The notes under the pieces were generated by a model. The model saw nothing but the letters and a program-made list of their open reading frames with translations, was not told where the DNA came from and ran no database searches. Shown here in pieces: positions 7,727 to 20,439 of a stretch of DNA of 64,000 bases. The position numbers were made by a program, and so were the translations under genes. Origin of the DNA: Alteromonas marina (GTDB lineage: Bacteria > Pseudomonadota > Gammaproteobacteria > Enterobacterales > Alteromonadaceae); contig NZ_JWLW01000012.1 of the NCBI RefSeq assembly GCF_000808575.1, positions 434,001 through 498,000 of the forward strand, read 5' to 3'. Each line of letters opens with the position of its first letter. Within the stretch, counting starts at the first letter, position 1.

Positions 7727-9433
7727 TTACATCCAAGACCTTCTAGTTGACTCCACCTCGAATAGCACACTATCTGCTAGTTTATTAGCGTAGTCTTCTG
7801 GTAGAAACGGCACAGTCACCGCCCCCGAAGCCAGTACAAACTTAACGGTGGCCTGTTTTCTTCGCTTCATAAACACGCTTTGCTTAACGATAACTTGCTG
7901 CGCTTTATAGGGCTCAAAGCATTGATAGTCGATGCCTATTCTACCTCGCCTTATATAAACGTACTTACTGTCGTAGGCTATACCCCATCGCCACCACCTA
8001 AGCGTGAGTAACAGCGATACCGCACTAAAGACAACGAGTGAACCTAGCATAATATCAAGATGGGACGACAAAGCGCCAATAGTGAAAAAGGTAATAAAAG
8101 GCAATGTCCAACCCGCAAACAACCAAAAAGTAATGAATCGCTTGCTAATGGGATGATAATCTTGGCCTCGCAAGTCGCATTCAGGCATTACTTCTTGGCT
8201 AAGCGCAAAAGCTTCATCTTCGGTTACCGATGGCACAATAAGCTTATTTGGCGACATCAGTTCTTGCATTTGCTGCCCAGCCGTTGAGTTCTGCTCAAAA
8301 TACAAATTCACACGCTTTAGTATTTTATCCAGCCAGTCTTGCTTCGCCGTAATCATTTGGATGCGTGAAGCTCGCATACTGACTTCCAGTTTATTAAGTA
8401 AGCCGCTGCGACGGATATAGCGATCACCTGTTCGTGAGAGTGTATAGCCGTAAAAAGTGAAAAGCGCGCCACCAACACTCAGCAGTGCCACTAACGCCAT
8501 AAGCATCATGAGAATGACAAAGGCATACAATCCAAATTGCCACCACGCAACCGTTTGTTCACCAACCAGCTGATTTAGCTGCAAGCCTTTATCGGCTAAC
8601 CACTCTGAAACTAGACCGAACACATCGTCATAGAAAGGTGCCGCAGCACCCAGTATGATCCACACGCGATTGTTGGTGATACCGTGAATAATGATGTCTT
8701 TCACGGACCGTCGATTTAATACTTCTTCATTTGAATGGGAAGAATCTATCGCTTTAGTGCGCGTTCGTGGCGTGGGAAAAGATGAACTCTGCTCGTCGGA
8801 TAAATATTCATTTGGCAAACAATCCAGGTCACCCTCATCGTGCAGCGCTTTTTCATACAACACCTGCTTTTTTAGCGCTTCAGCATAATCTTCAGGAACC
8901 GCTACAATTTTAGCTTCTTCTTTCCCACTTCCTGCGGTATCAAGCACCACTAGCGCGTACCCAAAAGGTCGGTAGTAAAAAGGGCGTTCTATCTTTACGT
9001 TTTGAATACGCCACAAGGGCAAGTTGGTATAGCGGCGTTGAAACACGCCATGATGAATCTCAACGTGCTGGTTGTGCACGCGAAACTTGTACATTAAAAA
9101 GCTAATTATGCCGCTGACACTGGTAGATAGAAAGAGGATTCCAGCACCGATTAGTACTTCAGGCGACAGCAGGTTATCCCAAATATTGAACGATATGGCT
9201 AAGGCGGGAAGGGTATAAATAAGCACTTGAGCCGAGTTGGTAAAATTGCGAATAGTAAAATACAAAATAGAAATTAGAGAGAGGCGCTGCCACTCATCAC
9301 CCGTCTCAACTTTAAGTTTCGGTTCTTCCATATTAGCATCTTGCCCATGGGACTTGAGCGCAGCATCTTCTTTCAGCTCTTTTGACTGATTAAGTGTAGG
9401 CGCTTGGTGTGAGGGCCTTTCTGATACCGTCAT
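7727..9433 (-). CDS. Membrane protein with bacterial PH (bPH2/YdbT-like) domains
   Basis: A 568-residue integral membrane protein. After a charged, poorly ordered N-terminus (about residues 1-50) come paired transmembrane helices (about 55-110). A bPH2 domain around HNQHVEIHHGVFQRRYTNLP is followed by a second helix pair near 290-330 and a second PH module (YTLSRTGDRYIRRSGLLNKL). A third helix pair precedes a last PH module near YVYIRRGRIGIDYQCFEPYK. This triple arrangement matches Bacillus YdbT-type proteins. The role is not established; involvement in envelope or antimicrobial resistance has been suggested for relatives. Its ATG overlaps the stop of the smaller PH protein upstream (TAATG), so the two are translationally coupled and probably form a complex. 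Confidence 0.82.
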   Translation of the reverse strand: MTVSERPSHQAPTLNQSKELKEDAALKSHGQDANMEEPKLKVETGDEWQRLSLISILYFTIRNFTNSAQVLIYTLPALAISFNIWDNLLSPEVLIGAGILFLSTSVSGIISFLMYKFRVHNQHVEIHHGVFQRRYTNLPLWRIQNVKIERPFYYRPFGYALVVLDTAGSGKEEAKIVAVPEDYAEALKKQVLYEKALHDEGDLDCLPNEYLSDEQSSSFPTPRTRTKAIDSSHSNEEVLNRRSVKDIIIHGITNNRVWIILGAAAPFYDDVFGLVSEWLADKGLQLNQLVGEQTVAWWQFGLYAFVILMMLMALVALLSVGGALFTFYGYTLSRTGDRYIRRSGLLNKLEVSMRASRIQMITAKQDWLDKILKRVNLYFEQNSTAGQQMQELMSPNKLIVPSVTEDEAFALSQEVMPECDLRGQDYHPISKRFITFWLFAGWTLPFITFFTIGALSSHLDIMLGSLVVFSAVSLLLTLRWWRWGIAYDSKYVYIRRGRIGIDYQCFEPYKAQQVIVKQSVFMKRRKQATVKFVLASGAVTVPFLPEDYANKLADSVLFEVESTRRSWM

Positions 9434-9987
9434 TAGCGTGCACCTATGTCTTTATGAGCAAGAATGAACTCACGCAACTGCTCTGCCCTTTCAATGCTTA
9501 ACCCAGGTATTTCAAACGTGTGCATTTCACCACCAGCCGAAAACACCTGAAGTGAGGCAAGACCCGCCCACCTGTCCAATGGACCGCGATTTACCTCTAC
9601 ATGCTGAACACGCAAAATAGGTTGGCACGAAAGTTTTCTAAAAATTAGCCCTGACTGCTTACTGATGTCTTGCTCTCGAATCGCATAAAATATGCGTACA
9701 TCAGCAAAAAAGTGGTACAGCGCCCATAGAGAGCCTACAGCGACGATACCAGCAACAACATACGGGTAGGCTTGCAGCAGTCCTTCTGGCAATGACCAAA
9801 AGCGTTGGAATCGTAACGCAGAAGCAATACCTATTAGCACTGAGGCTATCAATCCAATGGAGAGGATATTTAGTGTCCGGTACTTTTTGGATATAGGAAG
9901 TAATGCGAGCGTTTGAAGTGAGGGAATTTCCTCAACACTGAGCTGATTATTTGAAAACACGGTTTCTTGTTGTGCGCTAATTGTCAT
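9433..9987 (-). CDS. Small membrane PH-domain protein (YdbS-like)
   Basis: A 184-residue protein with two transmembrane helices (about residues 40-62 and 72-95) and one bPH2 domain (VRIFYAIREQDISKQSGLIF onward, ending in HTFEIPGLSIERAEQL). It is the YdbS-like partner of the downstream YdbT-like gene, which it overlaps by one base. I chose the ATG at 9987, preceded by AAGGA at 9-bp spacing; a GTG at 10008 would add seven residues. The function of the pair is not known. The two-gene operon has no recognisable enzyme neighbour. Confidence 0.8.
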   Translation of the reverse strand: MTISAQQETVFSNNQLSVEEIPSLQTLALLPISKKYRTLNILSIGLIASVLIGIASALRFQRFWSLPEGLLQAYPYVVAGIVAVGSLWALYHFFADVRIFYAIREQDISKQSGLIFRKLSCQPILRVQHVEVNRGPLDRWAGLASLQVFSAGGEMHTFEIPGLSIERAEQLREFILAHKDIGAR

Positions 9988-10050
9988 CGCATTAATTCCT
10001 TTTACCACTGTATAAATAAGTTCAGCCTGCTGCTTTTTTTAAGGAGAGGC

Positions 10051-10074
10051 TTAGCTACTTAGCTACATAGCTAC
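10051..10074. repeat. Three tandem 8-bp repeats
   Basis: TTAGCTAC occurs twice in a row and is followed by ATAGCTAC, in the gap upstream of the YdbS-like gene and downstream of arcB. It is a simple repeat with no evident role. Confidence 0.7.
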
Positions 10075-10120
10075 TTTGCAAAGCTGCTCTGACCGCTTTC
10101 TCTAGCGCAGTTTTTATAAC

Positions 10121-10145
10121 AAAAAAGAGGGCAAGCCCTCTTTTT
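10121..10145 (-). terminator. Terminator downstream of arcB
   Basis: GAGGGCAAGCCCTC (10127-10140) is flanked by A6 and T5 tracts, giving a good intrinsic terminator for arcB on the minus strand. It would also work on the plus strand. Confidence 0.88.
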
Positions 10146-10177
10146 CACGTTACCTATTAAAGAGCGCGTTATGCTAA

Positions 10178-12532
10178 CTAGTCATCAACCTGCTGTTCAT
10201 TCAGCCAATCGTGTAGTGCCTTCATGTCGTGCTGAACGGCCATTTGTAGCTCTTCCACCCAATCATGCACGTTCTCCCACCATGTAGGGTGATCGCCCTG
10301 TTGAATTTGATTAGCAATACGCTGTACACGAGCCAAACCAACAGAGCCAGCGGCGCCTTTAATTTTGTGAGCCTGTGAGCACACTTCTGACTTTTCGTCC
10401 GCACTTAAGCTTAGCTGCAGTATTTCCATGTATTCAGGCATTTTTTCTTGGAATACTTTAACGCTAGCGCGCACCATTTCATCCCCTATGGTATCAACTA
10501 ACATCTGTAACAAGTCCATATCTAAAATGTTACTTAATGTTTTGTTAGGTTCAGGGCGCTCTACTTCGCCATCAATTTCAAGCGGTGCAGGTGGTGCATG
10601 GAACAACTCGTTAAACACCTCGATAACGCGAGATTTTTTAATCGGCTTAGCAATAACGTCATCCATACCGTTTTCTAAGTATTCATCACGCTTTTTAATG
10701 ACGTTTGCCGTTAGCGCCACGATGGGCGTTTGCATAACCAGATCTTCTTCAATAATCGTACTTGCCACATCGAATCCGGTCATGTCAGGCAATTGAATAT
10801 CAAGCAAGATAAGGTCGTATTGGTTTTCCCTGACTTTGTCTATGGCTTCTTGACCGGTCATTGCTACATCGACTTTCTGGCCAAGCTTCTCAAGCAAGGC
10901 TTTGGCGACCATTACATTCAACTCAATATCTTCAACTAACAAGATATTAAGCCCTGTCACTTGAAGCTGCGCCACTTTCATTGGGCTGTTAGAAATTTGA
11001 ACTGGCAACACGATTTCAAAGCGGGTGCCTATACCCACTATGCTAGAAACGTGAATTTCACCTTTCATCAAGTCGACCATTTGCTTACAGATTGCCAATC
11101 CAATACCGGTACCTGTGGCCGATTGGTGGTCAGGGTGATCAACCTGATAGTACATGGCAAAAATCTTTTCAATTTCGCTTTCTGGAATACCCACTCCAGT
11201 ATCTTCAATGACAAAGGTAACATACGCCTTATCGCCATCGGGTTTCGTTGATGAAACCGATAAGCTTACGTGCCCTTTTTGCGTAAATTTCACTGCATTA
11301 AACAAGATGTTCCACAAAATTTGACGAAGGCGCGTGCCATCTATTTCAACAAGACGGGGAAGTGGCTCGTTGATTGTTGTTTTAAGCTCTAGCTGTTTGT
11401 CAGCGGCCAACAGGCGAATAATGCTGCTGAGTTCCTCGGTAAAGTCCTTCAACGATATAGTTTTTAGACTTAGTTCAAGTTTGTCTCTATCTAATTTATC
11501 TAGGTCAATAATGTCGTTAAAGATATTACCTAGCGTAATGGCACTTGCGTAAATTGTACTAACCCAGCTGAATTGCTCGTCGCTTAACTCGGTATCACGC
11601 AGCATGCGACTTAAGCCAACAATACCGTTCAATGGTGTACGAAGCTCATGGCTGATGGTCGCGATAAAGCGCGTTTTATCTGTGCTAGCTTTCGCCGCAG
11701 CATTTTCAGCCTGTTTACGCTCAGTCATGTCGCGACCGAATGAAAGTAGCCCCAAGCGGTTGCCTTCTTTATCGAAGAAAGGTACACGCTTCATTTCGAA
11801 GTAACGACGACGTCCATCAGCAAAGCGAAGCCACAGCTCTTCTGTGATACTGGCGTTGGTTTCTAGAACTTCGTGATCACTCGCTACAATTTGGCGGGCA
11901 AGCTCTTCCTCATATACGTCTTTTGGCGTTAAGCCAAGCAGCTCTTGCTCGGTTTTGCCCGTCATCAACTCGGCAATGCGGTTGCAGCCCGCAAATCGAC
12001 CTTCTTCATTGCGATAATAAATTAAGTCTGGCGAAGCATCGATAATGGAGCGAAGTAGCGTAGATAAGCGGCGCGCTTGGGCCTCTTGTTCAGATTTATC
12101 CTGAATTTCTTTTTCTAAATCTTTAAATAGTGCTTCACGCTCTTCTTGAGCCTGCTTACGTTGCTCTATTTCGTGATTTAGCTGGCGAATATTGCTCTGT
12201 AATTCTCGGTTAAGAAAAACGTCTTCTTCACGTAAACTTTCTAGCTGACTAACGACTTCTTTAAGATTAGTACGCGAATTCTCTAGCTGCTTAATTAGTT
12301 CACTGAAAAAGTAGAGAACCCATGGCGCAGACAACATGGTAAGAATAACGGCACTTATAAAATCGTCGGGTTGGACTTGGCTTCCCATACTTACGCGTAT
12401 CACGTAAGAACCGCCTAGCGTGAACACAAGCGAAAGAACAACAAATAAGATGCTGAGCTTTAGAGTGCCAAAACGCTGAACAAATTGAGCAAAGCGGATT
12501 GCCCAAGAATCGTTTGGTGAATCTGAATGCAT
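10178..12532 (-). CDS. arcB: Aerobic respiration control hybrid sensor kinase ArcB
   Basis: A 784-residue tripartite hybrid kinase at the inner membrane that senses respiratory redox state and phosphorylates ArcA. Two transmembrane helices (about residues 22-46 and 58-80) are followed by a coiled coil (about 82-150) and a PAS domain (about 155-275). The kinase domain has His295 in TISHELRTPLNG and ATP-binding DTGVGIP and GTGIGLAICKQ. The receiver domain has Asp578 in LILLDIQLPD, and the Hpt domain has His722 in AHKIKGAAGS. Length and domain order match E. coli ArcB. The cysteines used in E. coli redox sensing are not evident in the linker here, so signal perception may differ. It is monocistronic, with its own terminator. 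Confidence 0.93.
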   Translation of the reverse strand: MHSDSPNDSWAIRFAQFVQRFGTLKLSILFVVLSLVFTLGGSYVIRVSMGSQVQPDDFISAVILTMLSAPWVLYFFSELIKQLENSRTNLKEVVSQLESLREEDVFLNRELQSNIRQLNHEIEQRKQAQEEREALFKDLEKEIQDKSEQEAQARRLSTLLRSIIDASPDLIYYRNEEGRFAGCNRIAELMTGKTEQELLGLTPKDVYEEELARQIVASDHEVLETNASITEELWLRFADGRRRYFEMKRVPFFDKEGNRLGLLSFGRDMTERKQAENAAAKASTDKTRFIATISHELRTPLNGIVGLSRMLRDTELSDEQFSWVSTIYASAITLGNIFNDIIDLDKLDRDKLELSLKTISLKDFTEELSSIIRLLAADKQLELKTTINEPLPRLVEIDGTRLRQILWNILFNAVKFTQKGHVSLSVSSTKPDGDKAYVTFVIEDTGVGIPESEIEKIFAMYYQVDHPDHQSATGTGIGLAICKQMVDLMKGEIHVSSIVGIGTRFEIVLPVQISNSPMKVAQLQVTGLNILLVEDIELNVMVAKALLEKLGQKVDVAMTGQEAIDKVRENQYDLILLDIQLPDMTGFDVASTIIEEDLVMQTPIVALTANVIKKRDEYLENGMDDVIAKPIKKSRVIEVFNELFHAPPAPLEIDGEVERPEPNKTLSNILDMDLLQMLVDTIGDEMVRASVKVFQEKMPEYMEILQLSLSADEKSEVCSQAHKIKGAAGSVGLARVQRIANQIQQGDHPTWWENVHDWVEELQMAVQHDMKALHDWLNEQQVDD

Positions 12533-12631
12533 GTACGTCTAATCTAAACTTATTTTGCCTTTATCCTATCAGGCTTTCCCCTCTTCGGGAATGCGGTTTG
12601 TCAAAGCATAACTCTGTGGCCCTACCCAGAA

Positions 12632-13567
12632 TTAGGATTTGAAAGGCGACTTTTCAGTAATTTCATTAATGTATTTGGTATTCACCCACCCCACCTTCGT
12701 GTAAGACACTTTCGCCCACTCCCCTCGCTTTTCCAGTATTTTTAATACCTCGCCCTTGTGCAATCCATTCTCGATCGTTGGGAATGAAACATCGGGGCCT
12801 CTTCTCACATTCAGTGAATTAGCACTTACATTAGCCACCCGCTTTACAGCACTATCAAGATCCCGCTGAATTTGATCATGCGCCTCTCGCTGTGAATTCG
12901 AATCACTTGACTCAGTTGCCCACGTTTCACTATCACTTTGCAAAACAGCGGCTTTGAGTCTTTGAAGGGGAAAAGCGGGGCCAGGATCGACCTTTCGTGA
13001 CGGCGCTATTTCTTCGTGCCCGACGATAGTAGAGATGTTGTAGTGGCTACACAATGCTTTACAGAGCGATAACGTCCTGACAATTTGTACGTCGGTGTAC
13101 TTGTGCCAATAACCCATAGACTGTTGGTTAATGTGCTGGGCAGCTAATACTTCATTCTCGCCAAAAATTTCGCCAAACCAACTTTCAAAGGTGCCGTCTC
13201 CCCTTGCCTTAAGCTGGCCAGCATTGTCTAATTCAATGCCGATAGAGTACTGGTTCAAGCCACTACGCCCCTCGTAATAACTTTCTCCTGCGTGCCACGC
13301 TATTTTATTAGTCGGAAGCATTTGAACAATGTCACCATTGCGTCCAACGGCAAAGTGAGCTGACACACCGCTATCGGCATTGGTCAAGACATTCACCGAA
13401 GATGAAAGGCTACTGCCGGCGGTAAAATGAATAACAATAGTATCGGGAGATCCAGATTGAAAACGCCCAGATGTATTAGGAGAAAGCCTGAAGGTGATAT
13501 TGTCGCCAGTTAGAATATGATCATCTATACTAAATATAGGCAGTGGTGAAGCATGTAGTGTATTCAT
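12632..13567 (-). CDS. N-acetylmuramoyl-L-alanine amidase (Amidase_2) with C-terminal SH3 domain
   Basis: A 311-residue peptidoglycan amidase of the AmiD/AmpD type. It cleaves the bond between N-acetylmuramic acid and L-alanine using zinc. Zinc ligands are the histidine in IVIHFTAG, the histidine in IVGHEEIAP and the aspartate in KVDPGPAFP; NQYSIGIELDNAG is also typical. Residues about 240-305 form a bacterial SH3 domain (NSLNVRRGPDVSFPTIENG), probably for cell-wall binding. No signal peptide or lipobox is visible at the N-terminus, so it could be cytoplasmic like AmpD or exported by another route. AAGGA lies 7-8 bp before the ATG. It is upstream of arcB but probably not cotranscribed with it. 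Confidence 0.86.
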   Translation of the reverse strand: MNTLHASPLPIFSIDDHILTGDNITFRLSPNTSGRFQSGSPDTIVIHFTAGSSLSSSVNVLTNADSGVSAHFAVGRNGDIVQMLPTNKIAWHAGESYYEGRSGLNQYSIGIELDNAGQLKARGDGTFESWFGEIFGENEVLAAQHINQQSMGYWHKYTDVQIVRTLSLCKALCSHYNISTIVGHEEIAPSRKVDPGPAFPLQRLKAAVLQSDSETWATESSDSNSQREAHDQIQRDLDSAVKRVANVSANSLNVRRGPDVSFPTIENGLHKGEVLKILEKRGEWAKVSYTKVGWVNTKYINEITEKSPFKS

Positions 13568-14229
13568 ACAATAATCCTTATTGTCTTAACAGCACGCCAC
13601 CACAGTGAATTTTTATTCTTCGCCTTCCACATAAGCGTACACTCAATTCACACACAGGGCTCTTTATCAACATCCTTCAGCGCACCACGAGCCTTACCTG
13701 TGGTCAATTTTCAACCAATATAGCAAACTACTTATATTAGTGGAACCAGAGCTTTACAAATTAATAAAAATACACCACAAACCGCTATTGACAACATAAA
13801 ACATCAATTTCAAAGCATATTTATTCATTAACAAAACGCAAATGAGAAATAATATCATTTATGAGGGGTGAGTTATTCACTTTGCAACACTGATAACATT
13901 TTTGTTACAAACATAAATGATGATGCGTAAATAACTGATTAATATCGACTTAATTATATTTATACTAATTCACTATAAAGCTTATACTTTTAGCGTTTGA
14001 TTTTAGTTTTTAATGTGGGTATTTTGTACGGCCCGCATCGCAATAATGCATAAAAATGCGGAAACGACTGGAATCCTCTAATAATAAAATAACGACAAGA
14101 AAGGCGCACGCCGCAAGCAATACCGCTCGCAGGCATAAAAGACGTCTAATAATGTTGTGATACGCAAACCTAGGCGCATCTACACGCAACGCATACCTTG
14201 CCCAGTCAAAAGGTTGAAGGAGTTAAGAG
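13568..14229. other. AT-rich 662-bp intergenic region upstream of gltB
   Basis: A divergent promoter region between the amidase and gltB. Bases about 13730-13980 are very AT-rich, which suits a binding region for a global nitrogen or leucine-responsive regulator, but no specific operator was recognised. The last 200 bp form a more GC-rich leader ending in AAGGAG 6 bp before the gltB ATG. No convincing ORF was seen. Confidence 0.5.
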
Positions 14230-17200
14230 ATGAGTTTATATAATCCCAATGATTCCCGGGACAACTGTGGGTTTGGCTTAATCGCTCACACTCATGGGGA
14301 AGCCAGTCATGAATTGGTAACGACTGCAATACACGGTCTTGACCGTATGCAGCATCGTGGCGGCATCGCTGCCGACGGGAAAACCGGTGACGGCTGTGGT
14401 TTATTACTGCAGAAACCGGATGCGTTCTTCCATGCAATCGCCGAAGAAAATGGCTGGAAACTCAGCAAAAAATACGGCGTGGGCATGATTTTCTTAAGTC
14501 AGGACCCGGTACTTGCGCAAGCCGCGCGTGAAGTACTTAATGAAGAACTAGAAAAAGAAACACTTTCAGTAGTGGGTTGGCGCGAAGTGCCTGTCGACCA
14601 CTCAGTACTGGGTGAATTAGCGCTAACGGGTGTTCCACAAATTGAACAGGTATTTGTGAACGCGCCAGCAGGTTGGAGAAAACGCGACCTTGAGCGTCGT
14701 TTGTATATGATCCGCCGCCGCGCTGAAAAACGTCTTGAGAAAGATCCCGATTTTTACGTGGCTTGTTTGTCGGGCTTGGTTACGATCTACAAAGGCTTGG
14801 TAATGCCAAAGGACTTACCTGCCTTTTATCACGATCTTGCCGATGAGCGTATGCAAAGCGCAATTTGCGTTTTCCACCAACGCTTTTCAACAAATACGCT
14901 ACCACGCTGGCCGCTTGCTCAGCCTTTCCGCTTCCTTGCGCACAACGGTGAGATTAACACCATTAAAGGAAACCGCGACTGGGCCATGGCACGTGCTGCT
15001 AAATTCGCAACGCCACTTATTCCAGATCTTAAAGATGCAGCACCTTTTGTTAATACTGAAGGTTCAGACTCATCCTCGCTGGATAACATGCTGGAGCTAT
15101 TCTTAGCCGGCGGTATGGATTTATTCCGTGCTATGCGGTTACTTGTTCCACCCGCCTATCAAAACAACAAGACCATGGACGATGATCTTCGTGCATTTTA
15201 CGAGTTTAACTCTATGCACATGGAACCATGGGACGGCCCAGCGGGTATCGTTTTAACTAACGGTCGCCACGTTGCCTGTAACCTTGATAGAAATGGTCTA
15301 CGTCCTGCTCGTTACGTTATTACTAAGAATGGTTTCATTACCCTAGCCTCAGAAGTAGGTATCTGGGATTACGAGCAAGCTGACGTAGTTGAAAAAGGCC
15401 GCGTAGGCCCAGGTGAAATGCTTGCTGTAGACACGTACACAGGCAAAATCTGGCGCTCTACTGAAATTGATGAAGACTTAAAAGCACGCCATCCTTATAA
15501 AGAGTGGCTAGACAAGCATATTCGTCGATTAACGCCAATTGAAAAGCTTGACGCGTCATTGATTGGTAAACGCGTGTTTGACGACGACGCCATGGCGGTG
15601 TACCACAAGCTACACGCCTACAGCTATGAAGAAATTCAACAAGTCGTAAAAGTACTCGCGAAAGACGGTCAAGAAGCCGTTGGTTCAATGGGTGATGACA
15701 CGCCAATGGCGGTTATGTCCTCGCGTCAGCGTACGGTTTACGACTATTTCCGTCAGCAATTCGCACAGGTTACTAACCCGCCTATTGACCCGCTACGTGA
15801 AAACCACGTTATGTCGTTGGCAACCTGTATTGGCCGCGAGCAAAACGTATTTAGCGAAACCTCAGGTTACGCTGACCGCGTATTGTTTGACTCGCCAGTG
15901 CTAATGTATACCGACCTTAAGCAACTGCGCGAATTTAACCCAGACAACTACTACTCAGAAATCGTGGAGCTTCAGTATGCGCCGCAAGAAGGTTTGAAGA
16001 AAGCCATCGAGCGCGTGTGTAACGAAGTCGAGATGCTGGTTAAAAACAAGCGTGCTGCGTTCGTTATTCTGTCTGACAGAAACATTAAACAAAATCGCTT
16101 GGTTATCCCTGCAGCAATGGCAGTTGGTGCGGTACAACGTCGCTTAGTTGAAAAGTCATTACGCTGCGATGCTAACGTTGTTGTTGAGACAGCAAGTGCC
16201 CGCGATCCACACCATTTCGCGGTGTTGATTGGCTTAGGTGCCACTGCGGTTTACCCATTCCTTGCATATGAAACTATTGAGCAGCTTTGTGAAAAAGGCG
16301 AGCTAGATATTTCTCCTATGCAGGCCACGTTGAACTACCGTAAGGGTATCAACAAAGGCTTGTACAAGATCATGTCGAAAATGGGTATTAGCACTATTGC
16401 TAGCTACCGTAGCTCTAAACTGTTTGAAGCAGTAGGTATTAACAACGAAGTGATGAAGTTATGCTTTAAAGGTGTGACCTCACGCATTCAAGGTGCGGGC
16501 TTCGATGATTTCCAGCAAGATCTTATCAACCTAAACCGTATTGCTTGGCTTAAGCGTAAATCTGTCGATCACGGCGGCTTGCTTAAATACGTGCACGGTG
16601 GCGAATATCACGCCTATAACCCAGACGTAGTCAGTACGCTTCAAAAGGCTGTGGTGTCTGGTAACTACGACGACTACCAGCAATATGCAAAGCTTGTTAA
16701 CGAGCGTGCGCCTGCGCACATTCGCGACTTGCTAGCTATAAACCCTGATTGTGACCCTATTGATATTAGTGAAGTAGAAGCACCGGAAAACTTATTCCCA
16801 CGCTTTGATACTGCGGCAATGTCAATTGGTGCACTAAGCCCTGAAGCGCACGAAGCACTAGCGATTGCCATGAACCGCCTGGGCGGTCAGTCTAACTCTG
16901 GGGAAGGTGGCGAACACCCTTCTCGCTTTGGGACTGAAAAGAACTCTAAAATTAAGCAGGTGGCTTCAGGTCGCTTTGGTGTAACGCCTCACTATTTGGT
17001 TAACGCAAACGTTATTCAAATTAAAGTGGCGCAGGGTGCAAAGCCTGGTGAAGGTGGTCAGCTTCCAGGCGATAAGGTAAATAAATACATCGCACAGCTA
17101 CGTTTCTCTGTGCCGGGTGTAACCCTTATTTCACCACCTCCACACCACGATATCTACTCAATTGAAGATTTAGCACAGCTAATTTTCGATTTGAAACAGG

Positions 17201-18696
17201 TTAATCCAACGGCACTTATATCCGTTAAGCTAGTATCTGAGCCGGGTGTTGGAACCATTGCAACGGGTGTAGCGAAAGCCTATGCCGACCTTATCACCGT
17301 TTCAGGTTACGACGGCGGTACAGGTGCAAGCCCGCTAACATCAGTTAAGTATGCGGGTAGTCCGTTCGAGCTTGGTTTATCTGAAACGCAACAAGCGCTT
17401 ATTGAAAACGGCTTACGTCACAAAGTACGCGTTCAAACCGACGGGGGTTTGAAAACAGGCTTAGATGTAGTAAAAGCCGGTATTTTAGGTGCTGAGAGCT
17501 TTGGTTTTGGTACAGGTCCAATGGTGGCTTTAGGCTGTAAATATCTACGTATTTGCCACTTGAACAACTGTGCGACAGGTGTTGCAACGCAGGATCAAAA
17601 ACTGCGTGACGATCACTTCATTGGCTTACCTGATATGGTAATGAACTACTTCAAGTTTATTGCTCAAGAAGTGCGTGAAATCATGGCGTCTATGGGTATT
17701 GCTAAGTTCGACGACCTTGTTGGTCGCACAGAGCTACTTAAAGTTCTAGATGGCATTACCGCTAAGCAAAACCGTTTAGATTTGTCGCCGTTGCTAGCGC
17801 AGCCTAAAGCAGGCGACCATACGCGCTTATTCTGCTCGCAAACCACCAACGCACCTATCGATAAAGGTGAATTGAACGCGCAGATGCTTAAAGACGGCCA
17901 GCAAGCGGTTATTGACGGTAAATCTATTACCCTTAAATACCCAATCCGCAATACGGATCGTTCTGTCGGTGCGCTGCTATCAGGTGAAATCGCTAAACAC
18001 CACGGTAACCACGACTTTGAAGATACACCTATCAAAGTTGAACTTACCGGTACAGCGGGTCAGAGCTTCGGTGTGTGGAACGCTGGCGGCCTGCATATGC
18101 ACCTTGAAGGTGATGCCAACGATTATGTAGGTAAAGGGATGACCGGCGGTAAGCTTGTTATTCACCCACCTCGCAATATCTCTTACGACGCCCACGACAG
18201 CGCCATTATGGGTAACACCTGCCTTTACGGTGCAACAGGCGGTAAGCTGTTTGCTGCTGGCCGTGCTGGCGAGCGCTTTGGCGTGCGTAACTCTGGTGCT
18301 ATTGCGGTAGTTGAAGGCATTGGCGATAACGGCTGTGAATATATGACAGGCGGTATTGTAGCTGTACTTGGTCCGGTTGGTGTTAACTTCGGTGCAGGTA
18401 TGACTGGTGGTTTTGCTTATCTTATGGATGATGGCGACGACCTTGATAACCGCGTGAATGCGGAACTGGTCGATATAATGCCAATTGAAGATAAAGCAAT
18501 TCTTGCTGAGCACTTACGTGGCTTAATTAATCAGCATTACGAAGAAACAGGAAGCGAGCACTCGTTGTCGTTGCTTACTGATTTCGCCGCAACGCTGAAA
18601 CGCTTCAAGCTTATTAAGCCAAAAACCAGTGATGTGAAAAACTTGCTTGGTCACATCAGTCGTTCAAGTGCTGAATTACGCATTCAGGCTCAGTAG
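14230..18696 (+). CDS. gltB: Glutamate synthase (NADPH) large subunit
   Basis: A 1488-residue large subunit of glutamate synthase, which transfers the glutamine amide to 2-oxoglutarate to make two glutamates. The N-terminal glutaminase domain begins after a short propeptide, with the nucleophile Cys13 in [11 protein letters not shown]. The central and FMN-binding domains contain [31 protein letters not shown] and the Fe-S cysteines in [20 protein letters not shown] sequence ([15 protein letters not shown]). The C-terminal glycine-rich beta helix ([19 protein letters not shown]) is complete. The ATG at 14230 has a good AAGGAG. gltD follows 13 bp later, and the gltB stop codon TAG forms part of the gltD ribosome-binding site (TAGGAGG). 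Confidence 0.97.
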   Translation: MSLYNPNDSRDNCGFGLIAHTHGEASHELVTTAIHGLDRMQHRGGIAADGKTGDGCGLLLQKPDAFFHAIAEENGWKLSKKYGVGMIFLSQDPVLAQAAREVLNEELEKETLSVVGWREVPVDHSVLGELALTGVPQIEQVFVNAPAGWRKRDLERRLYMIRRRAEKRLEKDPDFYVACLSGLVTIYKGLVMPKDLPAFYHDLADERMQSAICVFHQRFSTNTLPRWPLAQPFRFLAHNGEINTIKGNRDWAMARAAKFATPLIPDLKDAAPFVNTEGSDSSSLDNMLELFLAGGMDLFRAMRLLVPPAYQNNKTMDDDLRAFYEFNSMHMEPWDGPAGIVLTNGRHVACNLDRNGLRPARYVITKNGFITLASEVGIWDYEQADVVEKGRVGPGEMLAVDTYTGKIWRSTEIDEDLKARHPYKEWLDKHIRRLTPIEKLDASLIGKRVFDDDAMAVYHKLHAYSYEEIQQVVKVLAKDGQEAVGSMGDDTPMAVMSSRQRTVYDYFRQQFAQVTNPPIDPLRENHVMSLATCIGREQNVFSETSGYADRVLFDSPVLMYTDLKQLREFNPDNYYSEIVELQYAPQEGLKKAIERVCNEVEMLVKNKRAAFVILSDRNIKQNRLVIPAAMAVGAVQRRLVEKSLRCDANVVVETASARDPHHFAVLIGLGATAVYPFLAYETIEQLCEKGELDISPMQATLNYRKGINKGLYKIMSKMGISTIASYRSSKLFEAVGINNEVMKLCFKGVTSRIQGAGFDDFQQDLINLNRIAWLKRKSVDHGGLLKYVHGGEYHAYNPDVVSTLQKAVVSGNYDDYQQYAKLVNERAPAHIRDLLAINPDCDPIDISEVEAPENLFPRFDTAAMSIGALSPEAHEALAIAMNRLGGQSNSGEGGEHPSRFGTEKNSKIKQVASGRFGVTPHYLVNANVIQIKVAQGAKPGEGGQLPGDKVNKYIAQLRFSVPGVTLISPPPHHDIYSIEDLAQLIFDLKQVNPTALISVKLVSEPGVGTIATGVAKAYADLITVSGYDGGTGASPLTSVKYAGSPFELGLSETQQALIENGLRHKVRVQTDGGLKTGLDVVKAGILGAESFGFGTGPMVALGCKYLRICHLNNCATGVATQDQKLRDDHFIGLPDMVMNYFKFIAQEVREIMASMGIAKFDDLVGRTELLKVLDGITAKQNRLDLSPLLAQPKAGDHTRLFCSQTTNAPIDKGELNAQMLKDGQQAVIDGKSITLKYPIRNTDRSVGALLSGEIAKHHGNHDFEDTPIKVELTGTAGQSFGVWNAGGLHMHLEGDANDYVGKGMTGGKLVIHPPRNISYDAHDSAIMGNTCLYGATGGKLFAAGRAGERFGVRNSGAIAVVEGIGDNGCEYMTGGIVAVLGPVGVNFGAGMTGGFAYLMDDGDDLDNRVNAELVDIMPIEDKAILAEHLRGLINQHYEETGSEHSLSLLTDFAATLKRFKLIKPKTSDVKNLLGHISRSSAELRIQAQ

Positions 18697-18706
18697 GAGG
18701 ATTTAG

Positions 18707-20125
<1,419 letters not shown>

Positions 20126-20150
20126 CCGTCGCTCTCAAGTCGCTTTATAA

Positions 20151-20182
20151 AAAGCTCGATAGTTCTGCTATCGAGCTTTTTT
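20151..20182 (+). terminator. Terminator of gltBD
   Basis: A 12-bp perfect stem (AAAGCTCGATAG, loop TTCTG, CTATCGAGCTTT) runs into T6, 25 bp after the gltD stop. Confidence 0.92.
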
Positions 20183-20439
20183 GTTTGAAATAATTAAGGG
20201 ATACGATTTACATTAGGCTGCGCTATGGAGGTGGGAATTGGAAATCATCCGCGCAGCACACAGGTATCGTATCAGCTGCCAAGCCTTACCCCGATTACAT
20301 GCAGGTAGCACAAAAGCGCAAGCAACATACTAGAAACGTTGAAAGCATACGTTAATAAACCAAGGTTTAGTTGATGTACAAGAACATCCGCTCTAGTATC
20401 TGATATTCAAATAAAAAATAATTACACAAGAGCCCATAT
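20183..20439. other. Intergenic region upstream of a small secreted protein
   Basis: With the terminator this makes a 314-bp gap. I see no further gene, repeat or clear operator. It presumably carries the promoter of the next gene. Confidence 0.4.

Noticed and set aside
17980-18513. 177-codon open frame antisense to gltB
   Set aside because: It lies wholly inside a well-conserved glutamate synthase domain and has no ribosome-binding site or recognisable protein pattern.
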